A stretch of DNA of 64,000 nt from Simiduia sp. 21SJ11W-1 (GCF_024138675.1 NZ_CP090959.1:3708001-3772000), one strand, 5' to 3'; shown: positions 24,762-34,569, numbered from the stretch's first letter. Program-made: numbers and translations. The notes: generated by a model from the sequence alone, not told the origin.

Positions 24762-27259
24762 ATGGAATTAACATTAGAAAACATTGCGCACTCAACAAGA
24801 GCCCCACTATGCATAAAGAAACAACGCCCCTCTCTCGACAGTGTGCCCGCAGTGTGCGGTATCGACTGCTATCGATGGCCAGCTTGTTGCCAGCCCTGCT
24901 GCTAAGCGCATTCAGCCATGCAGACTTTGGCGACTATCAAAGCCATACACTCTCGGAGCGATCTTTGGTTGTATCCACAGATGAAGGGCAGTTGGCAATT
25001 AGCCTACGCGCCCCCCAAGCCTTTGAGGTGCATTACCAACCACAGGGCGTCAAACAGCTACCCAGCTTCGCGCTTGGCGGTGAGAGCTTTGCCCAAAGCA
25101 AGCTGTCACTCAAAGAACATCCCGATCGCTTAGAGTTGGCCAGCGACGCGCTCACGGCCATCATTCAAAAACGCAACCTCACCATCAGCTACCTGTTTGA
25201 AGGCAAGCCCCTGCTAGCGGAAGAGGCTGGCTTATTCGTACAAGACAGCCTGCGCGGATTCCGCTTCGCCTTAAAAGAAAAAGAAAAGCTTTTGGGCGGC
25301 GGCCAGCGCGTAATGGGTATGGACAGGCGCGGGCAGCGCATGCCCCTGTACAACAAGGCGCACTACGGCTACGAAACCGAATCACAGCAGATGTACTACA
25401 GCCTGCCGGCGGTGTTTTCCAGTGAGAAATACATCCTGGTATTTGACAACAGCGCCAGCGGCTATCTGGACATAGGGGCCACAGAGGCCGACGTGTTGCA
25501 ATTTGAAGCCGTAGGCGGGCGCACCAGCTACCTGGTAATTGCCGGCAACAGCTACCCCAAGCTCATTGAGAACTACACCCACGCCACCGGCCGCCAACCC
25601 TTGCCTCCGCGCTGGGCGTTCGGCAATTTTGCCTCGCGCTTTGGCTACCGCACCGAGCAGGAAGTACGCGACACCGTCGCAAGATTTAAGGCGCAAGATT
25701 TCCCGGTAGATGCACTGGTGCTGGATTTATACTGGTTTGGCAAAGACATCAAAGGCCACATGGGCAACCTCACGTGGGACCAACAGGCCTTCCCCACACC
25801 AGGCGCCATGATGCGGGATTTAAAAGCGCAAGGCGTGCGCACCGTGCTCATTACCGAACCCTTTATTCTCACAAGTTCCAAGCGCTGGAATGAAGCGGTA
25901 GCCGCCGATGTGCTGGCTAAAAACGCCGCAGGCAAACCGAAAACCTTTAACTTCTATTTTGGCAACACCGGGCTTATTGATGTATTTCACCAGCCTGCGC
26001 AGGCGTGGTTCTGGTCTATCTATCAGGAACTTATGCTGCAAGGTGTAGACGGCTGGTGGGGTGACCTGGGCGAGCCGGAAGTGCACCCAGACGACACCCT
26101 GCACCAGCTGGGTGAGCGCCTAGCCGCGGCCAACGAGGTACACAACGCCTACGGTCACCAATGGGCCAAAATGGTGTATGAAAACCAACGCCGCCGTTTC
26201 CCGGACACCCGGCCGCTGGTGATGATGCGCGCAGGTTTTGCAGGTAGCCAACGCTACGGATTCATCCCCTGGACAGGCGACGTTGCGCGCACCTGGGGCG
26301 GGCTGAAGCCGCAGGTAGAGCTCGCCCTGCAAATGTCGCTATTGGGCCTGGCCTATACCCATTCCGACCTGGGCGGTTTTGCCGGCGGAGAACAATTTGA
26401 TCAGGAGCTCTATGTGCGCTGGCTGCAGTACGGCGTCTTCCAACCTGTGTACCGGCCGCACGCGCAAGACAATATTGCACCCGAGCCTGTGTTTCACGAT
26501 GCCAAAACCCAGGACCTTGTGCGCCCGTTCATGAAACTGCGCTACCAGATGTTGCCCTACAACTACACCCTGGCCTATGAAAACAGCACCCGTGGCATGC
26601 CGTTGATGCGCCCGCTATTTTTTGAAGATGAAGCTAACCCCGCACTGATTGCCAATAGCACAAGCTACCTTTGGGGCGATGCGTTTTTGGTCACGCCCGT
26701 TACCGAACCCGGTGTAAAAGCGGTAAGCGTTGATTTGCCAAAAGGCGTGTGGATTGATTACTTCACGGGCCAAAGCTACCAAGGGAGCCAGACCATTAGC
26801 CAACCCACAAGCCTTGCCACCCTGCCGGTACTGGTGCGCGCCGGCAGTTTCATTCCCATGGTAGATGCGGTGAACACCACCCGCGATTACAGCAGCGAGC
26901 AGCTCACCCTCAACTACTACCACGATGCCAGCGTGGAACAAGCGCAAGGCAAAATGTACGAAGACGACGGCAAAAATCCGCGGGCCCTTGAAGCAGGCCA
27001 ACATGAGCTGATGCACTTTACAGCGAACCGCGAAGGCTCTGGACTCAAGCTCGCGTTAACTCACAGCGGTCACTACCCGGGCCAACCCAACAAACGCCGC
27101 GTGGAAATTGTGGTGCACAACCTGGCGCACGCGCCCAAGCAGGTCACCCTTGGCGGCGCACCGGTGAAATTTCACTACGCACCCAAAACCCGACAATTGC
27201 ATGTGGAAGTAGAGTGGGATCATCAACCCCTTACACTCCTGCTGCCCGCAGCCTATTAA
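24758..27259 (+). CDS. GH31 alpha-glucosidase or alpha-transglucosylase, exported
   Basis: 833 residues if started at the ATGA overlap; an ATG at 24809 with AAGAG upstream is an alternative and gives a more normal signal peptide (…LLPALLLSAFSHA). GH31 features: N-terminal sandwich, LDLYWFGKDIKGHMGNLTWD, nucleophile in WWGDLGEPE (Asp436 from 24758), acid/base region HSDLGGF, and a C-terminal domain with YEDDG. Length and the GHMGNLTWD insert recall the Cellvibrio alpha-1,4-transglucosylase type (Agd31B), so transfer rather than hydrolysis is possible. Periplasmic processing of imported maltooligosaccharides is expected. Confidence 0.88.
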   Translation: MNGINIRKHCALNKSPTMHKETTPLSRQCARSVRYRLLSMASLLPALLLSAFSHADFGDYQSHTLSERSLVVSTDEGQLAISLRAPQAFEVHYQPQGVKQLPSFALGGESFAQSKLSLKEHPDRLELASDALTAIIQKRNLTISYLFEGKPLLAEEAGLFVQDSLRGFRFALKEKEKLLGGGQRVMGMDRRGQRMPLYNKAHYGYETESQQMYYSLPAVFSSEKYILVFDNSASGYLDIGATEADVLQFEAVGGRTSYLVIAGNSYPKLIENYTHATGRQPLPPRWAFGNFASRFGYRTEQEVRDTVARFKAQDFPVDALVLDLYWFGKDIKGHMGNLTWDQQAFPTPGAMMRDLKAQGVRTVLITEPFILTSSKRWNEAVAADVLAKNAAGKPKTFNFYFGNTGLIDVFHQPAQAWFWSIYQELMLQGVDGWWGDLGEPEVHPDDTLHQLGERLAAANEVHNAYGHQWAKMVYENQRRRFPDTRPLVMMRAGFAGSQRYGFIPWTGDVARTWGGLKPQVELALQMSLLGLAYTHSDLGGFAGGEQFDQELYVRWLQYGVFQPVYRPHAQDNIAPEPVFHDAKTQDLVRPFMKLRYQMLPYNYTLAYENSTRGMPLMRPLFFEDEANPALIANSTSYLWGDAFLVTPVTEPGVKAVSVDLPKGVWIDYFTGQSYQGSQTISQPTSLATLPVLVRAGSFIPMVDAVNTTRDYSSEQLTLNYYHDASVEQAQGKMYEDDGKNPRALEAGQHELMHFTANREGSGLKLALTHSGHYPGQPNKRRVEIVVHNLAHAPKQVTLGGAPVKFHYAPKTRQLHVEVEWDHQPLTLLLPAAY

Positions 27260-27277
27260 AATAATATGGAATCTGTC

Positions 27278-29176
27278 ATGAACTATTCAGCCCTAGCCAA
27301 AGGTCTTGCACTGTGTGCGCTGCTTGCCGGTTGCGAGCGCGCACCCGAGGCCACCACGCCCGCAAAAACCACAAGCGCCCCCAAAAGCGCAGCGGCTGCT
27401 TCCACTGCAAGTGATGCAAGTGGGCCGCAAAAAGCGGTGGTTTACCAGGTGTTCACCCGCCTGTACGGCAACACCCAAACAGCTAACGTGCCCTGGGGCA
27501 CGGCAGAACAAAACGGCGTGGGTAAATTTAGCGATTTTACCGATACCGCACTGGCCGATATAAAATCCCTTGGCACCACCCACGTGTGGTACACGGGTGT
27601 GCCGCACCATGCCCTGGCACGCGACTACACGGCCTTCGGCATCAGCAATGATGACCCGGATGTTATTAAAGGCCGCGCGGGCTCACCTTATGCGGTAAAA
27701 GATTACTACAGCGTAAATCCCGATTTGGCCGAAGATCCGGCACAGCGCTTGGCTGAATTTGATGCACTTATTGCGCGCACTCACAGCCATGGCATGAAGG
27801 TGTTAATTGATATTGTGCCCAATCACGTGGCGCGCAATTATGAAAGCCTTGGCGCGCCGGCAGGCGTTGAAGATTTTGGCGCAAAAGACGACACCAGCAA
27901 AACCTACGCGCGCGACAATAATTTTTATTATGTGGTGGGCGAAGCCTTTCAGGTGCCCGAAGCCACCGATGGCTACCAACCCCTGGGCGGTGATGCCCAC
28001 CCGTTAGTGGACGGTAAGTTTGCAGAAAACCCGGCCAAATGGACGGGTAATGGCTCGCGTGCGGCTCAACCTGACATCAACGACTGGTACGAAACCGTAA
28101 AGGTAAATTACGGCGTACGCCCCGATGGCAGCTACGACTTCCCACGCCTGCCGCCACAGTTGCGCGGCGCACATTGGCGCGAGCATGCAGCCTTTTGGGC
28201 CGATAAAGACGTGCCCGACAGCTGGCAAAAGTTTCACCACATCACCCAATTCTGGCTTGCCCGTGGCGTAGACGGCTTTCGCTACGACATGGCAGAAATG
28301 GTGCCCGTGGAGTTCTGGAGTTACCTCAACTCAGCCATTAAACAAACCAACCCACAGGCGTTCATTCTGGCCGAGGTGTACAACCCGGCGGAGTACCGCA
28401 ACTACATTCAATTGGGGCTGATGGATTACCTCTACGACAAAGTAGAACTCTACGACACATTAAAAGCCATCATTCAGGGCCGTGAAACACCGGCGGCGAT
28501 TGTGCCCATTCAGGAACGCATGCAAGACATAGAGCACCACATGCTGCACTTTTTGGAAAACCACGACGAGCAGCGCATTGCCAGCCCTGAGTTTGCCGGC
28601 AACCCAATCAAGGCGCTGCCTGCCATGGTGGTGTCTGCCACCTTGAGCAGCAGCCCCACCATGCTTTACTTCGGGCAGGATGTGGGTGAGCCGGGCGCGC
28701 AAGATGCAGGTTTCGGCAAGCCCTCACGCACCAGCATTTTCGACTACATAGGTGTGCCCCATCACCAGCGCTGGATGAACAACGGCGCCTTTGACGGCGG
28801 CCAATCCCTTGATGCCGAAAAAGCCCTGCGTGCTTATTATCAACGGCTGATGAATTTGAGCGTGAGCGAGCCGGCCTTTACCGGTAACTACCAGGAGCTG
28901 CACAGCGAAAACCTTGGCAAGCCAGATTACCCAGAACAGCTATTCAGTTTTGCCCGCTGGACACCGGCCCAGCGCGTGCTTGTGGTAAGCAATTTCTCCA
29001 GCAAGCCCCAGGCTGTTGAATTGCTGATTCCGGCAGATCTTACAGAGCAATGGGGCGAGTTGACTTACGCAAAAGATTTGCTCGAAGGCCACAACATCAC
29101 ACTCAAAGGCCATCACCTGGCGTTCAACTTGCCGGCCTACGGCTCAGCCATCATCGAACTGGGCGCCCAGAAATAG
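27278..29176 (+). CDS. GH13 alpha-amylase-family lipoprotein
   Basis: 632 residues from the ATG with GGAA six bases upstream; an ATG four codons earlier is less well supported. Type II signal peptide with lipobox LLAGC (Cys19) followed by a Thr/Ala/Pro/Ser-rich tether. GH13 barrel: VVYQVFTRLYGN, IDIVPNHVARN, nucleophile in GFRYDMAE (Asp337), acid/base in ILAEVYNP (Glu366) and FLENHDEQR; C-terminal beta domain. A surface or periplasm-facing lipid-anchored amylase would feed the TBDR, analogous in role to SusG. It lies 18 bases after GH31. Confidence 0.9.
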   Translation: MNYSALAKGLALCALLAGCERAPEATTPAKTTSAPKSAAAASTASDASGPQKAVVYQVFTRLYGNTQTANVPWGTAEQNGVGKFSDFTDTALADIKSLGTTHVWYTGVPHHALARDYTAFGISNDDPDVIKGRAGSPYAVKDYYSVNPDLAEDPAQRLAEFDALIARTHSHGMKVLIDIVPNHVARNYESLGAPAGVEDFGAKDDTSKTYARDNNFYYVVGEAFQVPEATDGYQPLGGDAHPLVDGKFAENPAKWTGNGSRAAQPDINDWYETVKVNYGVRPDGSYDFPRLPPQLRGAHWREHAAFWADKDVPDSWQKFHHITQFWLARGVDGFRYDMAEMVPVEFWSYLNSAIKQTNPQAFILAEVYNPAEYRNYIQLGLMDYLYDKVELYDTLKAIIQGRETPAAIVPIQERMQDIEHHMLHFLENHDEQRIASPEFAGNPIKALPAMVVSATLSSSPTMLYFGQDVGEPGAQDAGFGKPSRTSIFDYIGVPHHQRWMNNGAFDGGQSLDAEKALRAYYQRLMNLSVSEPAFTGNYQELHSENLGKPDYPEQLFSFARWTPAQRVLVVSNFSSKPQAVELLIPADLTEQWGELTYAKDLLEGHNITLKGHHLAFNLPAYGSAIIELGAQK

Positions 29177-29230
29177 CAAAAAGGCGCAGCGCCATAGATA
29201 AAAACGCAAGGCTAATACAGGCAAAAAGTG

Positions 29231-30250
29231 ATGCAACCAAACGTAAGATTCACACAGTTATTGCTTGAGCACTGGAAAACCGCGTTGTCCTTTGGCTTGG
29301 TATCAGGCGGGTTTTGCACGTTATCGCACAAGCAAATACCTGCGCTGTTAACCGGGTTCGCAGCGCTTTGGGTTTTCGCGCTGCCTCTTCAGGCCCGGCC
29401 TGCCAACACAGCAACAAACCTATCTGCAGAAACAGAGGTTAAAGCAACTCCTGTTTCAAGCACTGAGGTTTCGAAAGCAAAGGCATTGGCCGATGTACCA
29501 ACGGGCCAGGTGATTGTCAGCCAACCCCTTGCGCTGCCCACGCTCGGCACACAGCGCACCTTGCGCATTTATCTACCGCCCGGCTATGGGCAGAGCACGC
29601 GCCGCTACCCGGTGCTCTACATGCACGATGGCCAAAACCTGTTTGATGCAGCCACAAGTTTTGCCGACGAATGGGGCGTAGATGAGACGCTGGATCAACT
29701 GGCGCAAGAAGGCCACCCGTTTATTGCTGTGGGTATCGACCATGGCAATGAGGCGCGCATTCATGAACTTAAACCCTTCGATCACCCGAAGTACGGCAAA
29801 GGTGACGGCAAGGCCTATTTGCACGACATCATCAATACCGTCATGCCCCACATCAACGCCCGTTATCGCACCCTTGCCGGGCCCGCGCACACTTGGATAG
29901 CAGGCAGCTCGCTGGGTGGTTTAATGAGCCACTACGCGGCGCTGCACCACTCAAACGTGTTCGGCGCAGCGGTGATTTTTTCACCCGCTTACTGGATTGC
30001 CGAACCGCTGTTTGAAGAAACCCGGGCACAATCTTTTGCCGCCGATCAGCGGCTCTATTTTTTAATGGGTGGGGCCGAGGGTGAAGAAATGGTGGCGCAG
30101 TTTCAGCGCATGCAAGTGATAGTTCAACCGCAAACAGCAACAAGCCGTTTTGTATTTGTGCCAGATGGCGAACACCGCGAACACTTTTGGCGAGCGCAAT
30201 TGCCTGCCGCGCTAAGCTGGCTACTAACCACTGGCGAGCGCGCGGATTAA
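29231..30250 (+). CDS. Esterase-D-type alpha/beta hydrolase of the glucan operon
   Basis: 339 residues from ATG (an adjacent GTG at 29228 is in frame). A hydrophobic stretch with LPLQARPA suggests export, though about 45 residues precede it. Putative esterase family (PF00756 type): LRIYLPPGYG, YPVLYMHDGQNLFD, nucleophile elbow GSSLGG and a C-terminal catalytic His in DGEHREHFW. It is the last gene of the glycosidase operon, 54 bases after the amylase. Members of this family remove acyl groups from carbohydrates or act on iron chelates; a deacylase for decorated glucans is the contextual guess. Confidence 0.82.
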   Translation: MQPNVRFTQLLLEHWKTALSFGLVSGGFCTLSHKQIPALLTGFAALWVFALPLQARPANTATNLSAETEVKATPVSSTEVSKAKALADVPTGQVIVSQPLALPTLGTQRTLRIYLPPGYGQSTRRYPVLYMHDGQNLFDAATSFADEWGVDETLDQLAQEGHPFIAVGIDHGNEARIHELKPFDHPKYGKGDGKAYLHDIINTVMPHINARYRTLAGPAHTWIAGSSLGGLMSHYAALHHSNVFGAAVIFSPAYWIAEPLFEETRAQSFAADQRLYFLMGGAEGEEMVAQFQRMQVIVQPQTATSRFVFVPDGEHREHFWRAQLPAALSWLLTTGERAD

Positions 30251-30294
30251 ATTTGCCCCTTAACCTGCGCCCTGCAAATGCTTAACCGGGTATT

Positions 30295-31326
30295 TCAGGT
30301 TACTCGTTGAGGTGCATCACCCACAATACAGGCCAATAATTTTGCGTTATCAGGCCCGGTGCGGCTTGCATAAATCAGCTCGACGCGGCTATCCATGCAG
30401 TCATCTAGCTCTACTTCCGTTAAACAACCGTCGGCCACGTTGTAGCCAAACACACCCTCTTCAGTAATAAACACGCCCTTGGCGCGCTCTATGCCAACAT
30501 CGCTTAACCAGCTGAACAAGCGCGTGCGATCAAAAATCACCTCAGGGCCAAACTGCCAGCCCGTACTTTGAAACCCCTCACCGGTATTTTCCCGCACGCG
30601 GTAACCGGTTGCGGGCAAGTCCACTGGCTTAACCTCCCGAGCCTTGGGAGCCTCAGGCGCCAGGCTCACGCCGGCTTGCACTGCACGAGTAACTTTGCAG
30701 GGGCCCGCCAAATCGGCCAGCAATAATCCGCCGTTACTGGCAAACTTTATGGGAACCTCCGGCCCACAGTGTTCGCGGATATAAGCTGCCAGTAGCGATT
30801 GATCGGCCTCTGTGTACAAATCGGTTTTGTGGCCCACAATTAAATCCGCCACCATCAACTGCTGATTAAAGGTGGCGTTATTGCGGTAGCGCTCGTCAGC
30901 CAATTTGCGCGCATCCACTAACGTAATGCAGCGCTGCACATCCAAAGTATCGCGATACACGGGATGACCCAGCACTTCCAATACTTCCTGCGGGTGGCCC
31001 AACCCCGTAGGTTCGATGATCACGCGGTGCGGTCGCGCCTTGCGCAGCAATTGGTTGAGCGCAATTTGCATGGGCAGGCCAGCGGCGCAACACATACAGC
31101 CGCCGGGCACCTCCTTGATAAACACACTGTCTTGAGATGAACCCTGAAGCAGGCTGCCATCCACACCCACCTCACCAAACTCATTTACCAAAACGGCCCA
31201 ACGCTCGTGGGCGGGCTTGTTGGCCAGCAAATGTAAAATGGCGGTGGTTTTACCCACACCCAGAAATCCCGTCACTATGTTGGTGGGTACTTTTTGAATA
31301 ATTTCGAAAGCTTGTGCCGTTTTCAT
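30295..31326 (-). CDS. COG0523 (CobW/YjiA-type) GTP-dependent metallochaperone
   Basis: 343 residues. G3E GTPase with Walker A GFLGVGKTT, the metal-binding CxCC-type motif GGCMCC, IIEPTGLGHP, the base-recognition HKTD motif and a CobW C-terminal domain (EVELDDCMDSRVELIY). COG0523 proteins deliver zinc, cobalt or iron to client enzymes under limitation. The polypeptide lacks a long His-rich tract. It converges with the esterase gene. The metal and client are unknown; no obvious Zur box was identified upstream. Confidence 0.85.
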   Translation of the reverse strand: MKTAQAFEIIQKVPTNIVTGFLGVGKTTAILHLLANKPAHERWAVLVNEFGEVGVDGSLLQGSSQDSVFIKEVPGGCMCCAAGLPMQIALNQLLRKARPHRVIIEPTGLGHPQEVLEVLGHPVYRDTLDVQRCITLVDARKLADERYRNNATFNQQLMVADLIVGHKTDLYTEADQSLLAAYIREHCGPEVPIKFASNGGLLLADLAGPCKVTRAVQAGVSLAPEAPKAREVKPVDLPATGYRVRENTGEGFQSTGWQFGPEVIFDRTRLFSWLSDVGIERAKGVFITEEGVFGYNVADGCLTEVELDDCMDSRVELIYASRTGPDNAKLLACIVGDAPQRVT

Positions 31327-31881
31327 CTGTAATACTTTTTTACGGGCGGCCCTTGCGGGCCAGAATTAGCGGATCTGCGTTCAGATTGCGCTGATACACG
31401 GCCAGCATCCGGCGCATACCAAAGGCTGCAGGTCATTACGCATCTTGTGTTGTTGGCGCGGGCAGAAAAAGACCAAACGATCACGCCACAGCGCAGCGGC
31501 TTGATTATATACCCGGCCTTTTGCCGACTGCGGCAAAGCACAAAGTGACTGGCAAGTCCGTACCATTAAAGCCCACGCAGCAGGTAAAACCAAGCCCATG
31601 ATTTTATTAGATTTTTTCCATGCTTTTAAAAGGCACCGGCCGGTACAGCCAAGGCCTGTGTAAACAACCCTCAATGACTCGACAGTCACCATTTCCACTT
31701 CCAGTATCCATGTGAAAATAAATTTTGGTGAAGTCTCAAGGCCCGCGGTTCCCCTAGGCCCGCTTCACAGGGATGGTTCAATCAATACTCAAGGCAGAGC
31801 GGCAATTTTCGGGGGCAGGCCTTTCCACAACTATTTTCAGCTTATTTCTGTAAAAACATAAAAATTAAGAGAGCGTTGAAA
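31327..31881. other. Divergent intergenic region, no gene recognised
   Basis: About 550 bases between the COG0523 gene and the lipase-like gene. Short open frames lack family features. An AGAGAG sequence 8-9 bases before 31882 supports that ATG. No clear sigma-70 pair, operator or RNA was recognised. Confidence 0.5.
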
Positions 31882-34065
31882 ATGAAATCAAACTACTTAA
31901 CCCGGCCCACTACCGGGCGCTTTGCGTGTGCCTTGGCCCTGGGCCTGGCAACCTCTGTTACCGCCCTGGCGCAAGGGTTTAAGCACGTGGCCGTTACACC
32001 GGAAGATGCACCCGCCCAACAGCTGCAAGCCGCCGAGCACACCGGCGTTTTCAGCCACGCGGCCATGGTGCCCGTGCACGCTGGCAGCCACACCCCGAGC
32101 CAAACCCTGTGGCACGATGGCACAGAGGCCAGCCCCATTGCCTTTGTTGGGCCAGATACCGAGAACTGGCAACTGCAGGTAATAGATCCGGACGGCCAAA
32201 CGGTGCTGGATGAAACCAAAGGCCATGCGCTGCAGGTGGAGCCCGTACAGTTTGGCCAGCAGGCCTTCCCCGGCAAGCGCTGGCAACTGGCGGCAGAAAA
32301 GCCCGGCCGCTGGCAGGTTAATTTGCAGCCGTCAGCAAACAGCAAGAATACCGGGCGCACCAAAGGTGAAGTGGTGGGCTACCTGATGGCCAAAGGCGAC
32401 CCAGACTACAAACTTTACGCCTACCGCAGCACCCAGATGACAGTGCAAGGCGCGAAAGTAAACCTGGTGGCCTACTTGGTGGATGCCCGCAGCGAGCGGC
32501 TCGCCAACAGCCGCAATGTGGGCCAAGGCAACAGCCGGGCCCAATTGCTGCGCCGTGCCCCGCTGGCTGCAGCCATTGAGTCGGCACAGGTAAGCCTCAC
32601 CACACCCGATAACCGCACAATTGAACTTACCCTTAACGATCAAGGTATCAACGGCGATGCAACCGCAGGCGATGGCCGCTACTCCGTTACCCTGCCCACC
32701 GATCAGCTGGGCGTATACACCCAAGCGCTTAGGGTGGAAGGCGTACGCCCCGATGGCCTGCGCTTTAACCGCGCAGCCAACGACCTCTACCCGGTAGTGG
32801 CCCAACAATACCGGCTGGCCCAAACGGGCGCGCAATTGCTGATAGACGGGCCTGATGTGCAACTACAACTGCCCATCAACATCGCAACCCAGCGCCCGCA
32901 AGCCACGGCCGAACAGGCGGTATTTGCCGCAGCCGAACTCTGGGGCACCAATGCCCGGGGCAAGCCGGAGCTTGCCACCTGGGTGGGTGGGCTGGCAGTG
33001 CCAGTAGCCACAGGCGAGGGCAACCACGCCACCCTTAGCCTGCACGCCGATGGCCGCTGGCTCAGCCGCAACAATTTAGGCGCGCCTTTCAGCCTGAGAG
33101 CGGTACGCCTGCAAGACAGCCAACACCATGTACCACTGGCACAGGTTGCTGAAATGGCGCTGGCCGCGCCGCGCGATCTGGGCCAGCAACTGGCGCGCGC
33201 ACCTCTTGCCGCCAATGGGGGTATTGCGCCCGACATGCACGCCAAGCGCGTGGGCCATAGGCACCTGGGGCAAAGCGACACCCAAACAGAGCCCGAAACC
33301 CAAACCCAAACCCAAACCCAAACCCAAACCCAAACCGAAATCGAAGCCCAGAGAATGCAAAGCCACAACACCGCAGGCGAAAGCACGCAGGCAATCAGCC
33401 CCAGCGCCGCCGGCGGTGTGTTGATGCTGGTGCACGGCTATTGCTCCAGCAGCGCCTGGGACACCAACCACTTCAGCAACGCCGTGGAATTTAAAGACTA
33501 CAAAGCCAACCGCAGCCACGACGACTTTGCCAAGCGCATCCGCGACTTTGGCGCCAGCTACCCCTCCTTCGGCGTAGTGGCCCACAGCCAAGGAGGCGCA
33601 GCCGCACTACATATGTACGCGCGTTACTGGAGCGGGCTGGATAACGCCAGCGGCGGGCGCCTGATTCAATCTGTGGGCACGCCTTACCAGGGCACGGCGC
33701 TGGCGGGCAATTTGGCGGTGCTGGGCGACATTTTTGGCGCCGGTTGCGGCAAAAATACCGACCTCACCTACAGCGGTGCGGCCAACTGGCTGGCCACCAT
33801 CCCCAATTGGGCAAGGGCCGAGGTAGACTACTACACCACCTCCTTTAAAGACCGCTGGTGGGCCTACGACTACTGCCACCTGGCCACCGATTTGTTGCTG
33901 GACGACCCGGAAGACGGCACCACAGAGAAATGGGCAGGCCAGCTTGCTGGCGCGGTAAATAAAGGCCACAAAACCGGCTGGTGCCACACCTCGGGCATGC
34001 GCGACCCGGCGCAAACCCGCGACACCAGCCGCAACAGCAGCATGAGCTCGCGCGCCGCCCGCTAG
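31882..34065 (+). CDS. Secreted lipase/esterase-like alpha/beta hydrolase with N-terminal Ig-like region
   Basis: 727 residues from ATG (TTG two codons earlier is possible). Signal peptide ending TALAQ. Residues ~30-440 form beta-rich regions; NDQGINGDATAGDGRYSVTLP is typical of Ig/cadherin-like sandwiches. A Thr-Gln dipeptide linker coded by a hexanucleotide microsatellite follows (~472-486), then an alpha/beta hydrolase domain with oxyanion VHGYCSSS and nucleophile elbow AHSQGG (Ser569). Cysteines in the hydrolase domain suit an exported disulfide-bonded enzyme. The substrate is unknown: lipid, polyester or acylated polymer. Confidence 0.72.
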   Translation: MKSNYLTRPTTGRFACALALGLATSVTALAQGFKHVAVTPEDAPAQQLQAAEHTGVFSHAAMVPVHAGSHTPSQTLWHDGTEASPIAFVGPDTENWQLQVIDPDGQTVLDETKGHALQVEPVQFGQQAFPGKRWQLAAEKPGRWQVNLQPSANSKNTGRTKGEVVGYLMAKGDPDYKLYAYRSTQMTVQGAKVNLVAYLVDARSERLANSRNVGQGNSRAQLLRRAPLAAAIESAQVSLTTPDNRTIELTLNDQGINGDATAGDGRYSVTLPTDQLGVYTQALRVEGVRPDGLRFNRAANDLYPVVAQQYRLAQTGAQLLIDGPDVQLQLPINIATQRPQATAEQAVFAAAELWGTNARGKPELATWVGGLAVPVATGEGNHATLSLHADGRWLSRNNLGAPFSLRAVRLQDSQHHVPLAQVAEMALAAPRDLGQQLARAPLAANGGIAPDMHAKRVGHRHLGQSDTQTEPETQTQTQTQTQTQTEIEAQRMQSHNTAGESTQAISPSAAGGVLMLVHGYCSSSAWDTNHFSNAVEFKDYKANRSHDDFAKRIRDFGASYPSFGVVAHSQGGAAALHMYARYWSGLDNASGGRLIQSVGTPYQGTALAGNLAVLGDIFGAGCGKNTDLTYSGAANWLATIPNWARAEVDYYTTSFKDRWWAYDYCHLATDLLLDDPEDGTTEKWAGQLAGAVNKGHKTGWCHTSGMRDPAQTRDTSRNSSMSSRAAR
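33296..33336 (+). repeat. In-frame hexanucleotide microsatellite (AAACCC)n
   Basis: Six perfect AAACCC units (33296-33331) plus a five-base partial unit inside the secreted hydrolase gene; it encodes a Thr-Gln repeat linker. Because the unit is two codons, slippage changes linker length without frameshifting. Confidence 0.95.
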
Positions 34066-34145
34066 CGGTGCTGGTGCAGCGCGATATGCCAAGCGACTCA
34101 CTGCACCACTGTCTGTATAACCACAGTCAGTTTATATGGACAGAA

Positions 34146-34406
34146 ACATGGAGTCCGGGGTGCAGTGGGTGACACGACGTAAATACCCTACCGGGCCTGC
34201 CTACGAGCAAAGCTCTAGGCGTATGACTGCACGCGAAGCATTGCTTCGCAAACGTTTGTCATACCCATGTAGTCTCGGCACCCGCCCTTCGGGGCCAGCC
34301 TACAAGCACAGCGTGTAGGCGTTTAAGTGCCCGCAAAGCTTTGCTTTGCCGGCGGGCACTTAAACCCCTGCGGGTGACGGTCACCCACTGCACCCCGGCC
34401 CCATGT
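34146..34406. repeat. Large folded palindromic element with two covarying internal units (undescribed)
   Basis: Outer stem: 34155-34173 pairs perfectly with 34380-34398 (19 bp), extended by ACATGG (34146-34151) with 34401-34406. Inside are two diverged tandem units. Unit A: hairpin 34199-34220 and a two-level hairpin 34221-34264 (GTATGAC/GTCATAC enclosing GCGAAGC-ATT-GCTTCGC). Unit B: a GCCC-UUCG-GGGC tetraloop hairpin at 34284-34295, hairpin 34298-34320 and a long hairpin 34321-34365 (14-bp arms enclosing GCAAAGC-TTT-GCTTTGC). Stem bases differ between units in compensating pairs. No coding capacity. It could be a structured RNA or a MITE/REPIN-like mobile element folding as single-stranded DNA. 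Confidence 0.8.
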
Positions 34407-34415
34407 CTTGCACTG

Positions 34416-34451
34416 GGTTAGCGCACGTCCACAACCGGTAATGCGCTAGCC
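34416..34451. repeat. Additional 10-bp hairpin beside the folded element
   Basis: GGTTAGCGCA (34416-34425) pairs with TGCGCTAGCC (34442-34451) with one G-U pair, loop of 16 bases. It may belong to the neighbouring element. The rest of 34407-34569 shows nothing recognisable. Confidence 0.55.
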
Positions 34452-34569
34452 AACACCTGTTGATCCTCACGCCTCAATCGATGAAACCTGACGACCAAGA
34501 GACGTGACAGCCACACTGCCTGCCTGCTAGGGTCAGCAGCTCATCATTCTTTTCGGGAACGCACACTCC

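Noticed and set aside
31327-31881. Zur-type operator upstream of the COG0523 GTPase
   Set aside because: No GTTATA-N-TATAAC-like palindrome seen, only loosely AT-rich patches.
34146-34406. Retron msr-msd RNA
   Set aside because: The end-to-end inverted repeat with internal hairpins is retron-like, but no reverse transcriptase gene lies anywhere nearby.
34146-34406. Integron attC site
   Set aside because: No integrase or cassette array and no recognisable attC core sites; the internal duplicated two-hairpin units do not fit attC.
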